Source of the DNA: Echinarachnius parma
Taxonomy: Eukaryota > Echinodermata > Echinoidea > Clypeasteroida > Echinarachniidae
Length of the DNA: 64,000 bases
Reading direction: 5' to 3'
NCBI GenBank assembly: GCA_037951105.1
Contig: JBAMJV010005537.1
Span: 1 to 64,000 of the forward strand
Below, piece after piece: positions 59,201 to 64,000 of this stretch. A model generated the notes under the pieces. It was not told the DNA's origin. It saw only the letters and a program-made list of their open reading frames with translations, and did not search any database. The first letter of the stretch is position 1, and each line of letters starts with the position of its first letter. The translations under genes were made by a program, and so were the position numbers.

Positions 59201-62200
59201 TTAGACTCATCCTTGTACTTGAAGGGCGGGTTGTCAATCAACATTCGCAGCAGCTCATGCCTGAAATATTCAGATTTAAATGCGAGTAAGATTACATATT
59301 AAACGATAACAATAAACAGCACAAAAAGAAACTTTTAATTTTTATTGCATTCACATCCAAACAAAAATACATGGATCAAAATCAAAATATTTTAAAATAA
59401 ATTTTAGTTAAATTTTCAAAATTCTACTTCCAAATGCTAATAAACAGAGACCCATATTTAAGTATTTTATTCAGCTTTCTTGGTTAACAGAAATAAGATT
59501 TATTACTAGATGAACTTGAACATTGTAATTTTTATTGATAGCTTATATGCAGCATATTTTAATTATTAGCAATTAAAGTAAACCATTTTACTCTCAAATT
59601 ATTTATCTGAACTTCTGTAATTTTGCTAAAATAATGTGAATTTTCATTTTATAATTGTTGTCGTTTGTTCATGTGTAAATCTGTCGCAATTTCTTTTTTT
59701 ATTTTTTACATTTCTTTTTAATAAACCTTTACATATAAAATAAATAAGCAGATAAATAAATGTATATAGATACATAAATAAATAAATGAATGCATGACTG
59801 AAAGAATGAAAGAATGAATGAATTAATTAATTAATTGATAAATAAATGAATAAATAAATAAATAAATAAATAAGTAAATAAATAAATAAATAAATAAATA
59901 ATTAAATAAACAAATAGACCTTTTCATTTCAGATTGAACTCACCTAATGATAGGCACAGGGTCTTGCTCTACAATGTCCAGCAACCAGGAGAAGATATCA
60001 CCACTCGACTCAACTGATAACAAAGAAAAAAGCCTCTTTAATATTTCCAGGCCCCCGTAAACATAAATATTCATAACTTATTGTACAATTCATCATCAGG
60101 GCCCAGATATTAGCAAGATAAAATACAAACAAATTGTGTTATTACACTATCTCAAAAATGCTTGACACATTCAAAACAAGATGGCGTATGTCATACATAA
60201 TGTTTGCTCGCTGGGTAATCTTTTGAATGAAATTATAACTCATAATCCTTCCAAACACAGAATCCGAGAACAACTATTGTCAGACCTTTGACATAATCTA
60301 TAAGTGCTTTCAAAGTAGCCAACCTGATTTGATAAAGTGACTATACTGAGTGTAGGTTAGGTATAAGGTTTGTTTGATGGGTAGATGGCTGTTGGTATTC
60401 TTTGCATTTTCAATATTGAGATTAAGATTGTAACTTATAATAATTCCAAACAAAGAATTGAATAACAAGTTTTGTTATACCTTTGTCTTTGACATAGTCC
60501 ACAGGCGCTTCAAGAGCATTGTGCTTAGGTCTGACATACATGTATAGTCAGTTCACCTGGGTAGATGACTGTACTGATTCTTTGTGGGTTTTTTATCTTA
60601 AAGGTATGGTGAAATCCCGGCTTTGATTCAGGTTTATAGCTTTAAATATGTGCCTATATTGATATACCACACTCTTTTTTTCAAAGAAATCCTTAAGTTG
60701 GGCAAGAAAGGTAAATTTCATGCAACTTTTTTGCTTGTTTTCGCATCGGCGTTCCATACTGTTAAAAAAGTAATTTATAGCGGAGCGGGAATGTGCGCAC
60801 GTGCAACCCGGATCATGACATCACAAGCAGACCACAACGCGGAGGAATGTGCATGGTCTACATGCAGAGCCTATGATTTCCTTGTAAAACAAACTCGTTT
60901 TTGCTTGTAAATTGAGGCTTAACTGAAAATTCCTAAGAAATGAATTATAGCAGCTTGCAGCAACACATCTGAGTGTAGATCGTCCATGATATAAACTTTA
61001 ACAAATGTTTGCAAATATTGAAAAAAATCGAAATAATATCTCTCTGTCAACGTGAGTATTGCACTCAGCGTGTACGTCTATGACCGAGCTATATACTGCG
61101 ATTGCCTGCATGTGACGTCACAAAGATGACGTCATTTTTCTTCGCCCGGACTCATTTTTTTTACGGGGATTACTAAAGTGAATTTAAAAGTTGATTTTTT
61201 TATTTTACTGGGTTTTCCGACGCGGAAAATATGTTTTTATTAGTAATCTTCATGACAATCTACCTTAGATACAGTAAAACACAATTTTTAGGTAGTTTTC
61301 TTGTCAGCCAACCTTTAAGGATAAGATTATAACTTACAATCATTCCTATGTCAGATTTAGAAACCAGATTGTTGGAATATACCTTTGACGTAGTCCACAA
61401 GGGCTTCCAGAGCAGCCAACCTGACCTTGACGAAGTGGCCATATTGGGCGTAGGTCTGGAACAATGTTGGTTCGCTGGGAAGATGGCTGTTCTTCTGCAG
61501 TAGTCTAATGGTCCGTAGGCAGGAGATAGTTACTGTGTGTTGGTAGCATGGTAGTAGCTTCTCTAGGTTTAGGCATCGTGTCACTTCTTCAAGAACCATC
61601 TGGAAGGGAAAGGCACAAAATGTAAATGATTAATGTCCGATAGAGTAAAAATAAAGAGTGCATAGAACTAAACAGATGAGAGATTGGCTCGGGAATATGG
61701 CTGTTCTTCTGCAGTAGTCTAATGGTCCGTAGGCAGGAGATAGTTACTGTGTGTTGGTAGCATGGCAGCAGTTTCTCTAGGTTTAGGCATCGTGTCACTT
61801 CTTCAAGAACCATCTGGAAGGGAAAGGCACAAAATATAAATGATTAATGTCTGATAGAGTAAAAATAAAGAGTGCATAGAACTAAAAAGATGAGAGATTG
61901 GCTCGGAAATATGGCTGTTCTTCTGCAGTAGTCTAATGGTCCGTAGGCAGGAGATAGTTACTGTGTGTTGGTAGCATGGCAGCAGTTTCTCTAGGTTTAG
62001 GCATCGTGTCACTTCTTCAAGAACCATCTAAAAGATGAAGAAGGCAAAACAATGTTATTGATGACAATTCTTTCAGAAACATGTTAAGAATAAAGAACAA
62101 AATGAACTTAATAGCTTAATAACTTCTGGAAGAGTCCTATTGTCCGTAGGCAGATGGTGACCGTGTGCTGATAGCAAGGCAGGAGCTTCTCTAGGTTTAG

Positions 62201-63645
62201 GCATCGTGTGACCTCTTGAAGAACCATCTAAAATATGAAGAAGATAAAACAAATCTTGAGGATAAGATTATAACTTACAATCCTATGGAAGATTTAGGAA
62301 CCAGATTGTTTTAATAATGATATGATGAAATGGGTACCATGGCCTTAGCGCCATCTTCAGTGGCAGTTTGGCTAGTATGCTCCCCGGGGAGTTGAGAAAG
62401 TACACAATATCATTGTGTGGGTTTGAAATGTACCTGATGACCATGGGTAATAATTAAATAATTATTTAAGCGTAGTAGAGTATATATTTATAGTAGCTGC
62501 GCTATAAAAAGGTTCATATTATTATTATTATTAAATGAAATGATGCTGATAATCATCACAAAACTTCCTGAGAATGGCCAATAACAATGACCTCTCATGA
62601 TCTAAAGGGAGCTGATATTGACCAGAGCATCATCTCAGGTTTCAGGGTATCCTTTCACTTCTAATACTATCAAAGTAAATAAAAAAAGAAAAAACAATGG
62701 TTTCTAGAGCAAGATATATTTCAGCTTTTCTATTTTTCCCTGAAATGTGGATAGATGAGGATAGTTTAATGTCTTTCATTTAAAAATCTAAAGTAAAATT
62801 ATATATTTCTTTCACAAGTTTCCCTTTTTTATAAAAGTTACCTTTGTCTCTGGTGAGAGGTTTTCCACGCTTGTGTTGACCATGGCAACCGCTGCTGTGA
62901 TGGTGTTTGACAGAGCATCAATCAGCCCAGCACGGTAGTAACAGTCCGAGAACTATGGAGGCAATAAATGAAGAAAATTTGTTTTAGTTTTTGAGGGACA
63001 TATTACATAGGAAGGAAACATGATTAGTTTACCATATGTGACCGGCTATAGCAAAACCCGGCACTTGTCGGTAATTCATGTCTTGAAGAAATGGGCATTT
63101 TAAGTTCACACAATGTGTGTAAAAGACCTATTGATTGTAAAATCATATCTTTACCAATTAATGACCAATTAGATAGAACAAAGGATCAAATGAAAGCTTG
63201 TGATGGGGCCTTTGTAATGGTAAGAAAATCTACATTTTGATTTTTACCGACAAGTGCAGGGTTTTGCTATAGCTGGTCACATATATTCAGTGGTATAGCA
63301 AACATATGAGAAAATGCATCATCATCATCATCATGCGCTATACATTATAAATCCATTAGTATTATCACTATTATTATCATTATCATCATCATCATCATCA
63401 CAACATCATCATAAAAATCATCATCATAAAAATCACCATCATCACCATTGCCATTTTCAGTCATAATGATTAATAATGTACTATAAACTAATCATAGAGA
63501 CATATCCTTAACATTAACCTTGTTCTTGGCATTGTCGTTGTACTTGATGAGATCCAACAGGAATGCCAGACTCTATCTTGGACACATGGTGTGTGTGTTG
63601 CGGATCATCATCATCATAATTATCATTATCATTATCATTATCATT

Positions 63646-63678
<33 letters not shown>

Positions 63679-63683
63679 TTCAC

Positions 63684-63724
<41 letters not shown>

Positions 63725-64000
63725 CCATCACCATCACCATCACCACCACCACCACCACCACCACTACCATCATCATAATCATCATTACCATCATCATCAT
63801 CATCTTCACCATCAACGTCGTCGCCGTCGTCGTGGTCATCATCACCATAATCATATCATCATAATCATATCATCATATCATCATATCACCATCATCATCT
63901 TCATCATCACTACCTTCAGTCATTACTATTAATACTATAAACCAATCATCACATAGACATTTCCTTAATAATTACCTTGTTCTTGGCATTGTCGTTGTAC
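53027..64000 (-). CDS. TAF2: TAF2, TFIID subunit 2 (C-terminal part; 5' end beyond the window)
   Basis: Exons in mRNA order are 63572-63519 (start uncertain), 62952-62842, 61599-61383, 60013-59944, 59260-59156, 57171-57072, 56078-55971, 54751-54581, 53738-53618 and 53271-53027. All phases agree, giving about 433 residues and a TGA. Segments recall human TAF2 in order: DLIKYNDNAKNK, FSDCYYRAGLIDALSNTIT, EEVTRCLNLEKLLPCY, AQYGHFVKVRLAALEALVDY, WLLDIVEQDPVPIIRH, LRMLIDNPPF, LWAHMNSGTSHDSRLRC, RPSCLPLPELGFVVNL. An acidic, serine-rich region follows, then a Lys/His-rich end (HHKKKKKSKHKHKHRH). TAF2 is a scaffold subunit of TFIID; its aminopeptidase-like domain contacts promoter DNA and lies upstream of this window. 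The C-terminal HEAT-like region is what is seen here. Several exons have extra tandem copies. Confidence 0.95.
53618..53738 (-). CDS. TAF2: TAF2 exon, acidic linker (REKL-type, EVKGESKEEVKEE)
   Basis: One hundred and twenty-one nt, acceptor TTTGTATATTAG and donor AACCAG|GTGAGG. It begins RERLDSEEAEPQTVTFDPDE and ends SPLSPVEPG, a low-complexity acidic region. Confidence 0.85.
54119..54522. mobile_element. MITE (AGCTGCCAACC ends) in TAF2 intron
   Basis: Inverted ends AGCTGCCAACC and GGTTGGCAGCT, with repeated ACAGAATT phrases inside. Non-coding. Confidence 0.6.
54581..54751 (-). CDS. TAF2: TAF2 exon, Ser/acidic linker
   Basis: Fifty-seven codons, phase 0, acceptor ATGTTTGCAG and donor GTCAAG|GTAATT. 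Composition is Ser, Asp, Glu and Pro rich (SPGLSSPRVKRESSSPVHVD), probably disordered. There is a possible SUMO-type VKRE motif, but this is not verified. Confidence 0.85.
54903..55318. mobile_element. TTAA MITE family 3, copy 2
   Basis: Same ends and TTAA flanks as 22,633-23,050, and highly similar along its whole length. Confidence 0.9.
55605..55940. mobile_element. Palindromic MITE family 2, copy 4, interrupted
   Basis: The left part (ATTAAGAGATATAATCGATT, AAATCTGATTGGTTGAAA) runs to 55,730. Another palindrome is inserted there, and the remainder (TTGTACTGGTCTCAT) resumes after 55,924. Confidence 0.7.
55733..55922. mobile_element. Palindromic MITE, TA target, nested
   Basis: Arms of about 90 bases (GACCACTTCTGTAATGTATG and complement), centre AGTTTGCCGGAGCTTGCCGG, flanked by TA. 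It is inserted in the family 2 copy. Confidence 0.85.
55971..56078 (-). CDS. TAF2: TAF2 exon (LGFVVNLRRGTTAVNPAML)
   Basis: Thirty-six codons, phase 0, acceptor TTCTCTCTAG and donor GCAGCG|GTGAGA. It corresponds to human LGLVLNLKEKKAVLNP, then becomes acidic. Two further partial copies lie upstream in the mRNA sense (56,237-56,289 and 56,385-56,475). Confidence 0.92.
56237..56475 (-). pseudogene. Two extra copies of the TAF2 LGFVVN exon
   Basis: At 56,385-56,475 the copy reads LGFVVNLRRGTTAVNPAMLN and stays open, but it lacks a consensus donor. At 56,237-56,289 the copy has an internal in-frame deletion (LGFVV joined to NPAMLND). Both keep a CCAG acceptor. They may be alternative or dead exons. 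Confidence 0.8.
56645..56935. mobile_element. Foldback MITE family 9, right half
   Basis: Matches the centre and right arm of 40,893-41,362 (CAAAACAGTTGATAGTG, CTAGTGCACGCTCAGATGA). Confidence 0.8.
57072..57171 (-). CDS. TAF2: TAF2 exon (SGTSHDSRLRCDTVDFFF)
   Basis: One hundred nt, acceptor CCCTCTTAG and donor CCAGAG|GTATGA. It encodes SGTSHDSRLRC and RPSCLPLPE, both close to human TAF2. Confidence 0.93.
57421..58070. mobile_element. MITE family 1, copy 3, in TAF2 intron
   Basis: Starts ACCCTAATCCCATTAGGGGG and ends CCAATGGGATTAGGGTT. Poly-G or poly-C stands just inside each end. The interior has AATACATAAG, as in the other copies. Confidence 0.75.
58205..59035 (-). pseudogene. Four extra tandem copies of the TAF2 HELLRML exon
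   Basis: Copies lie at about 58,214-58,312, 58,433-58,535, 58,661-58,770 and 58,913-59,009, plus the genuine one at 59,156. Spacing is roughly 220-250 bases and includes flanking intron. In all four, the acceptor side reads ATGCAAGATTTTATGGGG instead of the genuine acceptor. Two have the middle replaced by a run of G, and the first has a stop. Donors (CATGAAGTAAGT) are kept in most. Confidence 0.85.
59156..59260 (-). CDS. TAF2: TAF2 exon (HELLRMLIDNPPF...LWAHM)
   Basis: One hundred and five nt, acceptor AATATTTCAG and donor CATGAA|GTAAGT. The split codon AA|C gives the Asn of NSGTSHD. It is one of five tandem copies; only this one keeps the acceptor that fits the preceding exon. Confidence 0.92.
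59735..59925. repeat. (AAAT)n-type microsatellite
   Basis: Runs of AAATAAATAAAT with GAATGA interruptions, in the TAF2 intron beside exon 59,944. Confidence 0.95.
59944..60013 (-). CDS. TAF2: TAF2 exon (SWLLDIVEQDPVPIIR)
   Basis: Seventy nt, acceptor TTTGTTATCAG and donor ATTAG|GTGAGT. The DPVP motif matches human TAF2. It is followed in the intron by an (AAAT)n-type microsatellite. Confidence 0.92.
60276..60572 (-). pseudogene. Two decayed copies of the 3' half of TAF2 exon MVLEEV
   Basis: At 60,276-60,400 and about 60,476-60,572 the sequence matches the GHFVKVRLAALEALVDYVK end of the 61,383-61,599 exon, together with its donor-side intron, with many changes. They lie between the genuine exon and the next one. 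Confidence 0.7.
60573..61260. other. TAF2 intron; possible element, unresolved
   Basis: GC-richer patches (60,775-60,860; 61,060-61,160) and TGACGTCA-like words suggest a transposon interior, but I could not match the ends. Confidence 0.35.
61383..61599 (-). CDS. TAF2: TAF2 exon (MVLEEV...ALVDYVK), the full-length copy
   Basis: Acceptor CCCTTCCAG and donor GTCAAAG|GTATAT; 217 nt encode the conserved EKLLP, SCLRTIRLLQK and FVKVRLAALEALVDY helices. It is the only complete copy among about six tandem copies, and it is the one whose phase fits the next exon (G|TT, Val). Confidence 0.93.
61694..62227 (-). pseudogene. Three tandem copies of the 5' half of TAF2 exon MVLEEV
   Basis: Copies at 61,694-61,813 and 61,908-62,027 are nearly identical to the genuine exon over about 40 codons and share the CCAG or TTTAG acceptor. 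62,120-62,227 is more diverged. All stop matching after QKNSH and run into intron. The spacing of the two closest is 214 bases. Intron sequence at 62,254-62,312 also repeats 61,316-61,378. Confidence 0.85.
62337..62545 (+). mobile_element. SINE-like repeat, copy 2
   Basis: Shares GCTAGTATGCTCCCCGGGGA and GGGTAATAATTA with 42,355. Its tail is GCTGCGCTATAAAAAGG then (ATT)n. Confidence 0.7.
62842..62952 (-). CDS. TAF2: TAF2 exon (FSDCYYRAGLIDALSNT)
   Basis: Thirty-seven codons, phase 0 at both ends, acceptor TGCCTCCATAG and donor ACAAAG|GTAACT. It matches the human FSDNYYRAELIDAL segment. Confidence 0.93.
63034..63285. mobile_element. MITE family 6, copy 2 (reverse)
   Basis: Ends ATATGTGACCGGCTATAGC and GCTATAGCTGGTCACATAT; reverse orientation relative to 23,318-23,590. 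Confidence 0.9.
63315..63910. repeat. (CAT)n microsatellites around a TAF2 exon
   Basis: Runs at 63,319-63,445 and 63,604-63,905, mostly CAT/CAC. Open frames of poly-His, poly-Ile or poly-Met follow from the repeat and are not genes. Confidence 0.95.
63519..63572 (-). CDS. TAF2: TAF2 exon (SLAFLLDLIKYNDNAKNK)
   Basis: Eighteen codons are open and join in phase 0 to FSDCYYR. The donor is AACAAG|GTTAAT. Upstream in the mRNA sense the frame meets a stop, and the only nearby AG has no pyrimidine tract. A (CAT)n repeat occupies the region where the rest of the exon should lie. The edge copy at 63,976 may be the one actually used. Confidence 0.6.
63976..64000 (-). CDS. TAF2: TAF2 exon copy at window edge (YNDNAKNK end)
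   Basis: The last 25 bases of the window encode the end of DLIKYNDNAKNK, followed by donor AACAAG|GTAATT. The same exon end recurs at 63,519, so one of the two is a duplicate. This copy has the better donor, but its start is outside the window. Confidence 0.6.

Noticed and set aside
61589-62027. Separate short genes beginning MVLEEVTRCLNLEK
   Set aside because: They are tandem copies of one TAF2 exon, not independent genes.
63520-63932. Poly-His and poly-Ile frames
   Set aside because: They are translations of a CAT microsatellite beside a TAF2 exon.

Overview
This window is eukaryotic genomic DNA, AT-rich, intron-rich and very rich in repeats. The two genes, the density of small inverted-repeat transposons, LINE tails ending in (ATT)n, and frequent poly-G/poly-C tracts suggest a marine invertebrate deuterostome, most likely an echinoderm. 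The species is not decidable from the sequence alone.

Two protein-coding genes can be reconstructed exon by exon, with consensus GT/AG borders and matching phases. Gene 1 (+ strand, 13,208-37,019, 11 coding exons, 516 residues) is a complete Src-family tyrosine kinase: myristoylation start, SH3, SH2, kinase domain, and a C-terminal regulatory tyrosine. Gene 2 (- strand, 64,000 down to 53,027) is the C-terminal part of TAF2, a TFIID subunit. Nine complete exons plus one partly defined exon give about 433 residues, ending in the Lys/His-rich tail typical of TAF2; the 5' part lies beyond the window. The genes converge tail to tail across about 16 kb of intergenic repeats. They act in unrelated processes (membrane signalling and transcription initiation), and nothing here suggests a functional partnership.

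Layout. 1-2.2 kb: a large inverted repeat followed by a MITE. 2.2-11.7 kb: intergenic, with a LINE 3' end, palindromic MITEs, a 25-bp minisatellite and an element with a hairpin at both ends. 11.7-13.2 kb: a diverged tandem block, perhaps 5' UTR, just before kinase exon 1. 13.2-37 kb: the kinase gene. Its introns 1 and 3 hold two ~1.7-1.9 kb inverted-repeat elements, each with eight copies of GTGACGTACGGGACA, plus a 43-unit 23-bp minisatellite. 37-53 kb: intergenic, with a SINE carrying target-site duplications, several palindromic MITEs and G-rich tandem repeats. 53-64 kb: TAF2.

The most unusual features are two. First, both genes carry local tandem copies of individual exons with their flanking introns: five different TAF2 exons, and kinase exons 7 and 11. 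Second, a family of apparently non-autonomous elements (TIR GGGCAGGTCCAAGC, 4-bp target duplications) is studded with a 15-bp near-palindromic motif. A second element with the same architecture but a different motif (GGTCACGTGTGTGAC) lies nearby. No virus-derived element, CRISPR array or functional tRNA gene was recognised.
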